Numbered from the stretch's first letter, positions 1 through 12,527 are shown. The stretch is DNA of 64,000 nucleotides from Torymus aiolomorphi (GCA_036365515.1 CM070874.1:43089083-43153082), one strand, 5' to 3'. The notes: a model not told the origin generated them from the sequence alone. Translations and numbers: made by a program.

Positions 1-71
1 AATTCAGCCATTAGACGTGTTTGATTTTAGGATTTAGAAAAATTACGTAAGACACTTCCGACAGTGTAATA

Positions 72-386
72 TTGATGAATGAAGATTTAGAACTGCATTT
101 AAGAAATAACATCATAAAACTTCAATCATTGGTTTATAATCAGTTATCATCCCCTCGATATGTGAACCTATTCAAACATTTGTGGCATAAAAGTGGCTAC
201 GTTGATGTAAAGCCGAGTAAACTTGATAATCCAGTCAAATTTGGCTTTGGAAATAACTGTAATGCTCGTTGCGAAGTTGCAGAATGTTCTAATCCAGCAA
301 TCGTAAGATGCTCTTGGTGCAAAAAATCATTATGTTTGAAGCACTTTTTTGATGATTATCACTATTGTCATGATTATAAAGAATAG
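72..386 (+). CDS. Small Cys/His-rich protein, probable C-terminal fragment of a repeat-encoded gene
   Basis: A 104-codon ORF with a Met-Met start. The C-terminal third is a dense Cys/His cluster (CEVAEC, then RCSWCKK, then CLKHFF and YHYC), which looks like a zinc-binding module. The N-terminal half is unremarkable, with an NPVKFGFGNNC stretch leading into the cluster. Tails of this look are common in uncharacterised, often transposon-associated insect proteins, but I cannot name the family. It may be only the last exon of a longer gene starting outside the window. There is no neighbour in operon-like spacing and the DNA downstream is AT-rich and non-coding. Function unknown. Confidence 0.4.
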   Translation: MMNEDLELHLRNNIIKLQSLVYNQLSSPRYVNLFKHLWHKSGYVDVKPSKLDNPVKFGFGNNCNARCEVAECSNPAIVRCSWCKKSLCLKHFFDDYHYCHDYKE

Positions 387-1715
387 TATTAACAATAAAT
401 ACCAAAAAATAGTCACCAATATTTAATGTTATTAATAACTATTGTTGTTAGTTTATATTTAAATAAGTATAAAACACAAACTGTTTATTTTATTAATATT
501 TTAGAAGTTTAATCTGTAAAAGATTTTTTTTATTCAAAATACATGAGTAGGATCTTGCACTATCATTACAAATATGAGAATTTTTGGTCGCGTTTAACTT
601 TTTTTCAGCTGTAAAAAACTAGAGTGAATAAAAAATGTCGTTATACTGGTAAATACAGGGATACTACTTTTCAAATTGAATGAATTAAATCAATTGTATC
701 CGGTACATTAGTACATTTCCATATTTATTCACTTTTAATTTTCTTTCAAGATCCAAATTTTTGAATTTTGAATATGGGTAACTAATGAAGTATATGAGGA
801 AATCCACGGAATCTTTAACTGTTTTGATACTTTTTTCTTAAAGTAATTTATTGCTGCTATTAGTTGAGCGTGCGAAGCACATAAACGAGACAAGGTGTAA
901 AATCTTCAATTTTTACGTAGAAAACCAGTCCGGTAATCCATATTAGTGTGCCACGCAAATAATAAGCATATAAGCGTTCAATATTTCTATTTGTGTATTT
1001 AATTTGCCAAAAAAATAAGTTTTAGAATTAAGTAATCACAGTTGCACGAAAAAACTATTTTTTAGTTGATCGAAAATCAAATATTGTAATAAGAGGTTGT
1101 TTACCCCCTGAAGGGGGTAAATTTTTTTTAAGCGAGTTAATTTATTAAATTATGATTAGTTTTGTGTACCTAGTATAAATAAGAAAGAAATTTATTTATG
1201 TATACATATTTAATATTGAAATAGCATAATATCCGTTTAGGGGTAGTTTACCCCTTGTAAAAAGCATTTTTCGTAAAACACCGGGACACGTCAACTTTAT
1301 TTTTTTAATTTGTTTATAATACAATTATTTTTTTTAGGATTCAATCAATTTTGTAATTTTTTGAGCGAAAACATTGTCAAAATTTTAGGGTTTTCTTTTA
1401 TAAAAAATAAGGGATGCTACCCTTCTAGGTAGAAATATTGCACAAATATTCGTTTTTCAATTGCGAATCATATCCATTTTGTTTCATTAAAAATTCCAAT
1501 TCGTTCCGGAGATACTGTTTTTGGGGGTGAACTTTAAGGGTGGTTTTCACCCCTTAAATGAGCGTATGGGTACGTAAAAAAAACACGTGTCAAATATTTT
1601 TGGATGTACTACAACATATCAGAATTTGAACTCGCTACGCTCGGGCGCTTATACACGCCGTGCCGTAAAGTGCAACTTATGCCACTAGTATCGTAGTGTA
1701 CTATAATATTCTCAC
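387..1715. other. AT-rich non-coding stretch
   Basis: No ORF with recognisable content. A short hairpin with CCCCCTGAAGGGGG at its core lies near 1,101-1,122, and a second TTTACCCC motif near 1,248. Poly-A/T runs are frequent. I see no element ends or RNA genes. Confidence 0.5.
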
Positions 1716-1787
1716 TCTACACACACACCCACACACACACACACACAACCACACACCCACACCCACACACACACACACACACACACG
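1716..1787. repeat. (AC)n microsatellite
   Basis: Nearly pure CA dinucleotide with a few CC interruptions. The minus-strand ORF across it (1,717-1,929) is an artefact of the repeat. The 430 bp that follow (1,788-2,219) are non-coding with nothing recognised. Confidence 0.95.
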
Positions 1788-2219
1788 GTAAAACACTGTT
1801 ATGAACAGCGCTGCGACTCAAATCCTGCCAACATGGCGGATCTGGCACCCTCCCCTCTTTTTCGCGATTTTCAGTTTGTTTTGGAACGCGCGATGGCACG
1901 CGGCGCGCAAAACAACCAATAGCCGTCAAATCAAAGCACGTGCGTTTGTTTACATTGAAATGTAGGTTAATACTGTTCTAAAAACGACAACAAAAATTGT
2001 AATGTCGAATCGATGAAATTCTTGTCGAAATTTGATGAAAAAAATTGATAACCATAATAATATATTTCTTACTAAGTTTCTTGAAATCTCATTTTTTAAT
2101 ATTTAGAACATGCATAACATTTTTTATTCTATTTTAACTTAACATATAACTATACTATTAACTTTTAACTATTAAGAGATAATGCGAACGAGCTATGGGA
2201 TAGCCTTATTAATTATAAA

Positions 2220-3562
2220 ATTCATGTTTCGAAAAGCACTTAAATAAGGTCATCCAGGTATACCCGCCGATCGAAAATTTTCGATCATACGTGCAAAATT
2301 TATGTATTCACTTTACAAGGCCCTGTAAAATAAAAAATGTAGTTCATCGAAAGGTAACTTACCGTCTACTTCGTTTCACAAGCCTATAGCTTAATTTTAA
2401 CTTTCTCTTATAAAAGACAAAAAGATAAAAATGACTATATTTTTGCAAACATGCATTAGGTAGACCTCGATTTTTCATATGTTATAAAACCAAAGCATAC
2501 AAATAATCTCTAATTTGTTCTAAGAAATTCATGTTTTGAAAAGTACTTAAATAAGGTAATTTGGGTTTTCATCGACGATTCATTACGAATAATATCAATA
2601 GATTGCGTTATACAGGCCCAATTTTTTTCGAAGAATAATCACATATCTATTACAAAGTCAACGCCAAAGATTTTATCTCTAAAGATGTTTCTGAAATTTA
2701 AAATAATTAAATAAAGCCCGTCCTAAACTCAAGGTTAGGTTTCGATGAAATGTAATATTTATATGAATTTGCATAACGGATATTTGATTTTTAAGTATTT
2801 AGCCACAAAATACCGACGGACAATATCGATGGCTGAGCGGAAGAAGAACGTATCTCGGCGCGAGGATAAAGAACAACGTATCTCGGCGCGTGGATGAAGA
2901 ACGACGTATTTCGGCGCTCTTACGGCCAGTATACGGCCAGTATACGACGAAATACGTCGTTCTTCATCATTGCGCCAAAATACGTCGTTCTTCATCTTCG
3001 TTGCATAAATTGTTGCTTAACCTACTTTAAATGTGAGTCCGCATGTGTTGCAAATTTTAAAGCAATGATTTACATATACATTAAATAATAGTAAATAGCC
3101 ATCAAATTAACAGCAATACTTGCACTTTATAAAAATTATACATGCAGCATAAGTTGCCATAATTTTGATATCACATTTACCATGTTAAAAAGAGTTCGAA
3201 TTGCTTAAAATTGCTATGGCAAAATTTCATCGTTTTGTTGAAAATTTTATCGAAATGAATGCGTATTTGCTATATTCTCACCTGAATATTTATCTGATTT
3301 TTTGACGTGATCAATTATCTGATTTTTTTTTTATTTTTATTGATTTTTCAGGAAATTGTAAAAAACAAAGATAGCGTAAGAAAATGGCAAAACTATGTCG
3401 TCATTTTAAGCGATTAAATGGATTTTATTTTTAACCATTTTCTTATATCTTTGATTGCTTATACTTTCTCGAAAAATCAATATTTTTTAACGAATCAGAG
3501 CTTAAATTTTAGCTTTTACACCATACTTTTATATTTTTTTCCTTATTTTCGTATCTTAAATA
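2220..3562 (+). repeat. Left inverted copy of Polinton-associated terminal repeat
   Basis: Reverse complement of 52,531-53,810 over its whole length with moderate divergence. An 85-bp segment (about 3,419-3,505) is present only in this copy. Similarity starts at ATTCATGTTTC and stops at CTTAAATACTTGC. The copy contains a sub-repeat (2,221 and again about 2,528, both TTCATGTTT followed by GAAAAG) and a mirrored array of GAAGAACGACGTATT units (2,818-2,999). The right copy abuts Polinton genes, so this is probably the other terminal repeat of the same element. No integrase or PolB follows it. Confidence 0.6.
2815..3000. repeat. Mirrored array of roughly 25-bp GAAGAACGACGTATT units
   Basis: Three or so units read one way and two read the other, around a centre rich in GGCCAGTATAC. 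The same array is in the right terminal repeat at about 53,010-53,205, so it predates or co-evolved with the inverted repeat. ORFs through it (MKND...) are repeat artefacts. Confidence 0.7.
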
Positions 3563-3845
3563 CTTGCAATGTGACAGTCAATGGAAGAGCCATCATTTAG
3601 CGAAATGGAGGATATTTGAGATGCGGTTGTCCATATCTCAAGAAAAGTAGTCCATTTGACGGGAATGTAAGCACTGGAATTCATTTTTAGATACAAGAAA
3701 TCGACTCTCTAATGCCCGCGAAAATCCGTTTCCCGGAGTGTGTGCACTCTCCTTGTAATTTAAGTATTTTTGCGTCATAGTAGTCGAAACTCTGTCTTTT
3801 ATTAATTTTAGTTAAGAAATTATCGCTCAACAATTTTAGGAGCAC
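3563..3845. other. Short interval between terminal repeat and satellite A
   Basis: No recognised gene. An ATG just inside the repeat (near 3,581) opens only a dozen codons before a stop. It could be the residue of the gene next to the left Polinton terminus, but that is a guess. Confidence 0.35.
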
Positions 3846-4225
3846 ATAGCCTGGATACGCAAGATCCACGTAAAAGAAGGGAGTTACGCAGACGTGCGAC
3901 TGTGAGCGAGTTGATTATTTAAAAAAATCTTAAATCCATATAGCCGAAAAACCAACGTCCACGTACAAGAGAAACACACGGAGGTGTGCGCGAGTAAGCG
4001 AGTCGATTGTTTAAAATGTTCTTAAAACCCAATAGCCGGGGGATGCAAGGTCCACATAAAAGTGGAGAGAACGAAGACCCGCAAAAGTAAGGGAGTCGAT
4101 TATTTAAAATACTCCTAAACTCAAATAGCCGGGAGACGTAAGGTCCTTGTAAAAGAATGGATTTACGCAGACGTGCGACAGTGAGCGAGATGATTATTTA
4201 AAGAATTCTTAAATCCATATAGCCA

Positions 4226-4480
4226 CACTCAGAAAAACGATCCACCTGTCTTGAAATAAAATTCCTCCCAAGAAAATCTTCGTGCTGCAAAAAAGAATTC
4301 CACCTGCGCGAAAAAATTTCCTCCTGCGCGAAAAATCATCATCCCGCTACAGGAGGATTGACTTCTTGTTGTAAGATAATTCCTCCTTCCATAGGAAGAT
4401 ATCCTCTTAGCCCTATTTTAGTGGTAATCCTCTTCCGACAGGCAGATTTTCGTTGATACAGGAAGATCATTTTCTGAGTG
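4226..4480. mobile_element. Short TIR element inside satellite A, copy 1
   Basis: 255 bp bounded by inverted CACTCAGAAA / TTTCTGAGTG ends, with GATC and CCTCCT-rich subterminal sequence and repeated CCTGCGCGAAAAA motifs. It interrupts a satellite monomer. It is non-coding; the transposase family was not identified. Confidence 0.7.
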
Positions 4481-5389
4481 CAAAAGAACCGATATCGACT
4501 TAGAAGAGAAACGCATGCTGGCATGTGACAGTAAGCGAATAGATTCTTTAACATATTGTTAAAACCCAATAGCCGGGGCATTCAAGGTCGACATAAAAGA
4601 GGAAAGCAGGGAGACGCGCAAAAATAAGTTAGTCGATATTTAAAATATTCGTAAACTCAAATAGCTCGAAGATGCAAGGTCCGTATAAAAGAGGAAAGCA
4701 CGCATACGTGCGATAGTAAGCGAGTCAGTTATTTAAAATATTCGTAAACCCAAATAACCGGGGGACGCGAAGAAGTCTTAGAACAGGAAGGCACGCAGCC
4801 GTGCGATAGTAACCCAGACGATATTTTAAGATATTCGTAAACCAAAATAGCCGGGGGATGTGAGGTTCACGTAAAAGAATGTAGTTACGCAGACGTGCGA
4901 CAGTGAGCGAGTTGTTTCTTTAAAAAATTCTTAAATTCATATAGCCAAGGGAACCGATATCCACGTAGAAGAGAAGCGCATGCCGGCATGTAACAGTAAG
5001 CGAGTTGATTTTAGCCGGGGGATGCAAGGTCCACATAAAAGAGGAAAGCATGGATACGCGCAAAAGTAAGCTAGACGATTATTTAAAATATTCGTAAACT
5101 CAAATAGCCCGGAGATGCAAAGTCCGTATAAAATAGGAAAGCACGCATACGTGCGTAGTAAGCAAGTTGATTATTTAAAATATTCTTAAACCCCAATAGC
5201 CTGGGGATACAAGGTCCACATAAAAGAGGAAAATATGCATACGTGCGACAGTCAGCTAGCAGATTATTTAAAATATTCGTAAACTCAAATAGCCGGGAGA
5301 CGCGAGGTTCCTGTAAAAGAATGGATTTACGCAGACGTATGACAGTGAGCGAGATGATTATTTAAAGAATTCTTAAATCCATATAGCCA

Positions 5390-5645
5390 CACTCAGAAAT
5401 ACGATCCTCCTGTCTTGAAATAAAATTCCTCCCAAGAAAATCTTCGTGCGGTAAAGAAGGATTCCACCTCCGCGAAAAAATTTCCTCCTGCGCGAAAAAT
5501 CATCATCCCGCTACAGGTACCTTGGCTTTTTGTTGTAAGATAATTCCTCCTTCCATAGGAAGATATCCTCTTGGCCCTATGTTTAGTTGTAATCCTCTTC
5601 CGTCAGGTAGATTCTCGTTAATACAGGAAGATCGTTTTCTGAGTG
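5390..5645. mobile_element. Short TIR element inside satellite A, copy 2
   Basis: The same 255-256 bp element, at the same position relative to its monomer and with the same neighbours as copy 1. It therefore most likely arose by duplication of a roughly 1,164-bp satellite block and not by a second insertion. Confidence 0.7.
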
Positions 5646-6679
5646 CAAAAGAACCGATATCGACGTAGAAGAGAAACGCATGCTAGCATGTGACAGTAAG
5701 CGAGTAGATTCTTTAAAATATTGTTAAAACCCAATAGCCGGGGCATTCAAGGTCGACATAAAAGAGGAAAGCACGGAGATGCGCAAAAGTAAGTTAGTTA
5801 AATATTTAAAATATTCGTAAACTCAAATAGCCCGGAGATGCAAGGTCCGTATAAAAGAGGAAGGCACACAGCCGTGCGGCAGTAACCCAGTCGATATTTT
5901 AAGATATTCGTAAACCAAAATAGCCGGGGGATGTAAGATCTACGTAAAATAATGGAGTTACGCAGATGTGCGACCGTAAGCGAGTTGTTTCTTTAAAAAA
6001 TTCTTAAATTCATATAGCCAAGGGAACCGATATCCACGTAGAAGAGAAACGCATGCCGGCATGTAACAGTAAGCGAGTTAATTCTAGCCGGGGGGATGCA
6101 AGGTCCACATAAAAAAGGAAAGCATGGAGACGCGCAAAAGTAAGCTAAACGATTATTTAAAATATTCGTAAACTCAAATAGCCCGGAGATGCAAGGTCCG
6201 TATAAAATCGAAAAGCGCGCATACGTGCGACAGTAAGCAGGTTGATTATTTAAAATATTCTTAAAACCCAATAGACAGGGTATGCAAGGTCCGCATATAG
6301 AGGAAAGCCCATGTGCGACAGTAAGCTAGTCGATTATTTAAAATATTCGTAAACACAAATAGCCGTGAGACGCGAAGATGTCGTAGAAGGGGGAGGCATA
6401 CAAACGTGCGAAAGTAACAGAGTCGATATTTTAAGGTATTCGTAAACCCGAATTGCCGGAGGATGTGAGGTCCGCATATAGTGGAAAGCTCGCTTACGTG
6501 CGACAGTAACCGAGTTGATTATTTAAAATAGTCTCAAAACCCAACAGCCGAGCGATGCAAGGTAAGGGAGTCGATTATTTAAAATATTCGTAAACCCAAA
6601 TAGCCGGGGGACGCGAGGTCCCCGTAAGGGAATGGAGGTACCCCGGTGAAGGTGATACTCCGGTATTTGCCGGCAATCT

Positions 6680-7618
6680 TCGGTTATTTGGGTTCAAATG
6701 ATTTTAAAACAATTGACTCGCTTACTGTTGCACGTCTGCGAAACTTTCTTCTTTTTCGTGGATCTCGTTTCCCCTGCTGATTAGAATTCAGCACATTTCA
6801 AATAATCACTCGCTTACGGTGGCACGTCTGTGTGCCTTTCACTTTTAGGCGGGCCTCACATCACCCGGTTATTTGTCTTCAAGAATGTTTTAAATAATCC
6901 GGCAGCTATTTGGCTATAAGAATAGTTTAAGTAATCGACTAGGTTACTGTCTGACATCTGGTAACTTCATTCTTTTTCGTGTACCTCGCGTCCTCCGGCT
7001 ATTTGGGTTTACGAATATCTTAAAATATTTTAAATAATTGACTCGCTGACTGCTGCAAATCAGCATGCCTTACCTTTCTACGTTGACGTTGCATCTCCCG
7101 GCTAATCGGGTTTCTGACTTTTTCAAAGCACATCTCCGTAACTCCCTTTTTCTGTGAACCTCCCGTCCTGTTTCTATTTGGGTCTAAGACTTTTTTAGAT
7201 AATCGACTCGCTTATTGTTACAGGTCTGCGTAACTCCCTTCCTTTTCGTGGCCCTCGCGTCCCCCGGCTATTTCGGTTTACCAATATTTTAAATAATCGA
7301 CTCCCTTACTTTAACGCGCCTTCGTGCTTTACTCTTTTACGTTGACTTTGCATCGCTCGGCTATTGGGTTTTAAGGCTATTTTAAATAATCAACTCGGTT
7401 ACTGTCGCACATAAGCGAGCTTTCCACTATATGCGGATCAACATCCCCCGGCAATTTGGGTTTACGAATATCTTAAAATATCGACTCTCTTACTGTCGCA
7501 CGTTTGTACGCCTTCCCCTTCTACGACGTCTTCGCGTCTCCCGGCTATTTGTGTTTACGAATATTTTAAATAATCGACTAGCTTACTGTCGTGTGCTTTC
7601 CTCTATACGCGGACCTTG
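6680..7618 (-). repeat. Satellite A, inverted block
   Basis: The monomers now read in the opposite direction (CCCCCGGCTATTTGGGTTTACG, then TTTAAATAATCGACTCGCTTACTG). The switch from the forward block falls at about 6,650-6,680 around GGTACCCCGGTGAAGG. The array is cut at 7,619 and resumes in register at 24,560. Confidence 0.85.
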
Positions 7619-7633
7619 CCCTACTGAAAAATC

Positions 7634-7985
7634 TCAGGTGAGATCTCATGTCAAAATCTCATGTGACGTTTATTAACATAATTTTAAGGTGAGATCTCAG
7701 GTGAGATTCTCACCTGAGTTTTCATTATCATATTTTTTTACTTATATGGAATATAACCATTAAATGTAGATGAGATCTCAGGTGAGTTTCTCACCTGAGT
7801 TTTCATTCTAATATTTTTTACTTATTTGGAACATAGCCATTAATTTCAGATGAGATCTCAGGTGACATTCTCAGGTGAGATTCTCACCTGAGTTTTCATT
7901 ATAATATTTTTTACTTATTTAGAAAAAAGCGATTAAATTCAGATGAGATCTCAGATAAGTTTCTCACCTGAGTTTTCATTATTAG
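7634..7985. repeat. Left subterminal array of TCTCAGGTGAGA palindromes
   Basis: About four units of roughly 95 bp, each with one or two copies of the near-palindrome TCTCAGGTGAGA, plus a spacer containing TTTTCATTATAATATTTTTT and TTACTTATTTGGAA. This is mirrored by the right array at 23,660-24,530. Such arrays may be transposase binding sites; that is inference. Confidence 0.75.
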
Positions 7986-9420
7986 TTTAAATACACCTGA
8001 AATAGTCAATTTTCACTTATTGTTCAAGGATTAGACGTTACACAAAAATGTTAAACACAAAAGATATAGATAAAATTTAAACAAAACTTTTTTCCAATTA
8101 ACATTTTCATGTACAATCAATCCCTGATGATCTAATCCTATAAACACGATTTTTAACACCTCAATACAACTTATATAGTCAATTTACGCTTATTATTTAA
8201 CAGAATTCGATTTAACACAGAAATATGAAATACAATAGCTATAAATTAGATCGGAAAAATCAATATAACATTCCAAAGATCATACAATTATAAAAATATA
8301 ATAATAAGATATAAAATTACGTTTGATTACAATGTTAAATGGGATAAGCACATTAAAAACATAATTAAAAACGAAATATCTACTTTTAATTTTTTACAAA
8401 ATGACAAATATTATGCAAAATAAAACATTGTTGATAGTATATTATGCTCTTTTTAATAGCATTATAAGTTATGGGATAAAAAATAGCTTGGGGGAGTTTA
8501 TGTATGAATAGTTTACCACCATTACAAAATCTACGCAGCAAAATCTTTAAAATTATACACAAAAATACTTTTGCGATTGAGCAACTAATATTATTATGAG
8601 TAACTAAAAAGTAGACATCAGAGATAAACAATTAATACAAGAAATAAAAGTATACAGATACAAAAAAAAACTAGAACAATAAGTAACAAAAACCGCTACC
8701 TAGAAGCTGTCAGAACTTCTAATTCTTTGTCAAATGATTTAAAAAAACTTAGATGTAATAGAATTACTATAATAAAAAGTTTAAAAAGTTGGGTTGCTAA
8801 AAATATATAATTATGTTATGTTACGGTTTTTATAACAAATTTTATATAAGAATACACAGCTTAACCTATTAACTATGTTCACAGGACCTAAGCGTTATAA
8901 ACAAATTATCTACATTAGTTATGAATACACACACTACTGGTTTCTCTGCTTTTTTCTTTTTGAGATACAGATGAATAACAGTTGTGAAATTAGTATGTAG
9001 CTTAGCTAGTAAATTTTTTTTTATCTACCGGACCTATGATCAGGTAATTGATTTACCTATGTAGAATTTACTTTGTAAATTTCTGGTTTTAATAAAAAAA
9101 TAAATATAAATTGATGCTAAACTAAAAGAATCAAAATTACGTAATATTATATCAGTACATATTAAAGTAATATCATATTTTAAAAAAACGCTTGTGTAAT
9201 GTATGTGCTATAGCTTTTATAACATGGCAAATTTCCATGTATAAAGAATGTTTATATAATGTAATGTTCTAGCTGACTGTGTCACTCTTATAGGGCTGTA
9301 GAAAACTATTATATAGGCAAGTCTCGCTGGATGGTCTGCGAAATACATAACGGTGTATTTTAATACAACAGACCCCCTGAGGCGAGTTCTTTATATATAC
9401 TGGCTAAACTTATAAATTAA

Positions 9421-9623
9421 GGTGATGCAATACTGACACTATTACCCAAAATTTGGTTCCCGTTTTTCTCATTCAATTTTTAATTTTAAGAAAAAAACTC
9501 TTTGATACGTTGTAGTTCTTTATTAAACTTAAAACGTGTCAAAGAGTTTTTTTCAAAAAGTTTAAAATTGAAGGAGAAAAACGGGAACCGAGAATTAAGT
9601 AATAGCGTAGGTATCACATCACC
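9421..9623. mobile_element. 203-bp MITE with TTAA target duplication
   Basis: Inverted ends GGTGATG...CATCACC with arms of roughly 90 bp, flanked by TTAA at 9,417-9,420 and 9,624-9,627. The opposite palindrome arm (about 11,436-11,450) shows the empty site with a single TTAA, which confirms the insertion. A TTAA target points to a piggyBac- or Kolobok-type transposase acting in trans. Confidence 0.9.
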
Positions 9624-10055
9624 TTAATATGCCGAAATAATCTTACCAGTAATAACTACCTAGCCGTAGCGAATCTAAACACACACACTGTACTTTTTAA
9701 GTTTTTCTCCAGTCTTTCATTACCTATCCCTTCGCACCGTAAAGCACTGATACTTTTGAATCACTGCTGGGACTGCAGAAGTAGCAAAGTAATGCTGGCT
9801 GGTCCAGGTTGGCGCGTGTACTCCATCGATGTCAGTCTGCTCACGATAATCTAACTAGCAGCCAGCCGCTAGATCAGTAGCCTCTTAATCTGCTGGAAGG
9901 AAAGGTCTAGTGGAGACCTTCACTCATCGTCTCATTGTCAGCCTCAGCATAGAAGCCGACGAAGGCACAAGCAGCAAATCAGCTACACACAGCCACTACT
10001 ATGGGCCAAGCAGGGAGAGTTGAATACCTAAAAACCACATATGGCTAATAAATAA

Positions 10056-11036
10056 TTGACTCGAACAACATCACCACACCCAAGAGACAGTCTGCAGCAG
10101 TGCTCATCGTTTACTCCTTTTGCTGCCCCAGATACCTGCAACAAGAGAAACGGTCCATCAGCCCCCCCCATTAGAAAGGTTAGGAACGAGAAAGGGCTTA
10201 CCAAATCGGTTTCCGTTGCTGATCCTGCTACCGTGCTGTTTCCGACGAGTAACCATCAACCGCCGGACACGATGAGAGATATGACATTCACCAGGACGCC
10301 GTATTGTAGCAGCCGCTGTCATCGTTGGGGTCGCCGGGAGCCGGGCGACGCGATTGTATATAATAGGTATATAGGTGGGCACGGCGGTGTGGTTCGCGGG
10401 TTCCTAACTAAAAAAAGAACAGCGGTCGGGACGTGACTCTCGTACTTTGGCACTACAATCGCAATTACGAAAAACATTCGTTGGTGCACACACACACGGC
10501 GAACGGGAGACGAAAATAAGGAAAACGCTCGTCATTACTATATACATATACAGCAGTCGGCAGTCAGGCTCTTCTTTTCAATCCCGGTCACCAGCGCCTT
10601 GACGTTAGCGCCGCGTGTATGAGCGACCGCGCACACTGCTATTGCTGCAGCCGTGACGAGCCGCCGCTGTCCCGCTGCCGTGGCCGTACCCACCGTGCGC
10701 GCGTATATATTACCTAATACCTATTATACACACTCGCGTCGCCCGGCTCCCGATGCTATAATACGGCGTCCTGGTGAATGTCATCCCTCTCATCCTGTCC
10801 GGCGGTTGATGGTGACTCGTCGGAAACAGCAAGGCAGCAGGGTTAGCAACAGAAGCCGATTTGGCAAGCCCTTTCTCGTTCCTAACCTTTCTGATGGGGG
10901 GGCTGATGGAACTTTTCTCTTGTTGCAGGTATCTGAGGCAGCGAAAGGAGTAATCGATGAGCACTTCTGCAGACTGTCTCTTGGGTGTGGTGATGTTGTT
11001 CGAGTCAATTATTTATTAGCCATATATGGTTTTTAG
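10056..11036. other. Mirror-image ORFs and putative outward-facing spliced transcripts in palindrome centre
   Basis: The two arms encode near-identical reading frames pointing away from the centre: minus strand 10,382-10,158 and plus strand 10,653-11,036 (shared peptide motifs RRPGECH, VRRLMVTRRKQ, KPFLVPNLS). In the left arm, read outward, a GTAAG donor-like site and a TTTCTCTTGTTGCAG acceptor-like site lie about 70 nt apart. The right arm has GCAAG at the donor position. The central spacer (10,390-10,690) is GC-richer and has a TATATACATATA stretch. No protein family is recognised. The frames could be a captured host 5' gene end or chance ORFs. Confidence 0.3.
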
Positions 11037-12527
11037 GTATTCAACTCTCCCTGCTTGGCCCATAGTAGTGGCTGTGTATAGCTGATTTGCTGCTTGTGTC
11101 TTGGTCGGCTTCTATGCTGAGGCTGTTCCTGACAGTGAGAGAACGAGTGAAGGTCTCCACTAGACCTTCTCTTTCAGCAGATTACGAGGCTGCTGATCTA
11201 GCGGCTGGCTGCTAGTTAGATTATCGTGAGCATACTGACATCGATGGAGTACACGCGCCAACCTGGATCAGCCAGCCTTACTTTGCTACATCTGCCGCCC
11301 CAGCAGTGATTCAAGAGTGTCAGTGCTTTACGGTATGAAGAAATAGGTAATGAAAGACTGGAGAAAAACCTAAAAAGTACAGTGTGTGTGTTTAGATTCG
11401 CTACGGCTAGGTAGTTATTACTGGTAAGATTATTTCGGCATATTAATTTATAAGTTTAGCCAGTATATATAAAGAACTCGCCTCAGGGGGTCTGTTGTAT
11501 TAAAATACACCGTTATGTATTTCGCAGACCATCCAGCGAGAGATAATTTTAAAGATTTTGCTGCGTAGATTTTGTAATGGGGGTAAACTATTCATACATA
11601 AACTCCCCCAAGCTATTTTTTATCCCATAACTTATAGTGCTATTAAAAAGAGCATAATATACTATCAACAATGTTTTATTTTGCATAATATTTGTCATTT
11701 TGTAAAAAATTAAAAGTAGATATTTCGTTTTTAATTATGTTTTTAATGTGCTTATCCCATTTAACATTGTAATCAAACGTAATTTTATATCTTATTATTA
11801 TATTTTTATAATTATATGATCTTTGGAATGTTATATTCATTTTTCCGATCCAATTTATATCTATTGTAATTCATATTTCTGTGTTAAATCGAATTCTGTT
11901 AAATAATAAGCGTAAATTGACTATATAAGTTGTATTGAGGTGTTAAAAATCGTGTTTATAGGATTAGATCATCAGGGATTGATTGTACATGAAAATGTTA
12001 ATTGGAAAAAAGTTTTGTTTAAATTTTATCTATATCTTTTGTGTTTAATATTTTTGTGTAAAGTCAAATCCTTGAAAAATAAGCGAAAATCGACTATTTC
12101 AGGTGTATTTAGACATTAAAAATCGTTTTTATAGGTCTAACTCGTTAGGAATTGATTTTACATGAAAATGTTAAATGGGAAAAACTTTTGTTAAAATATT
12201 ATATAGAACTTTTGTGTTTAACATATTTATATAAAGTCAAATCCTGTCAACTTATAGCCAAAAATCGTCCATGTTATATATATATTTATGCGCAAATAAT
12301 CGTTTTTATGAGTTTAACTCGTCAGAAATTGATTGTGCAAAAAATTGTTCAATAGGAAAAAGTTGTGTTGTTTAAATATTACCTATACAACTTTTGTATT
12401 TAACATTTTTGTGTAAAATCAAATCCTGTAAAGTAATAGCCAAAAATCGACTTTTTAAATATTTTAAAAGCTGTTTTTCGCTATTTTATTAATAAAATAT
12501 TACTCACAGAAAAATATGTTACTCAAG

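Larger units (their letters stand above)
3846..6650 (+). repeat. Satellite A, forward block (93-94 bp monomer)
   Basis: Tandem monomers with the recurring landmarks TAGCCGGGGGATGCAAGGTC, GCGACAGTAAGCGAGT, GATTATTTAAAATATTCGTA and AACTCAAATAGCC. The spacing between successive TAGCC motifs is 94 bp where measured (4,848 to 4,942). Monomers are quite diverged. A 255-bp mobile-element-like insert occurs twice 1,164 bp apart (4,226 and 5,390) with similar flanking monomers, which shows a higher-order duplication. ORFs in this block are artefacts. Confidence 0.9.
7985..12490. repeat. Large imperfect palindrome with tandem-repeat outer arms
   Basis: The left arm (about 7,985-10,390) is the reverse complement of the right arm (about 10,690-12,110), with a unique spacer of about 300 bp between them. 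The outermost arm sequence is a tandem repeat of roughly 160-190 bp (landmarks AAAATCGACTATTTCAGGTG and ATTGATTGTACATGAAAATG). It has three to four units on the right (to 12,490) and about two on the left. The left arm carries about 760 bp absent from the right (about 8,560-9,320) and a 203-bp MITE. The structure recalls Foldback elements. Confidence 0.75.

Noticed and set aside
3418..3600. 60-codon Phe/Ile-rich ORF
   Set aside because: AT-rich sequence at the inner edge of the terminal repeat; half of it is an insertion absent in the other copy.
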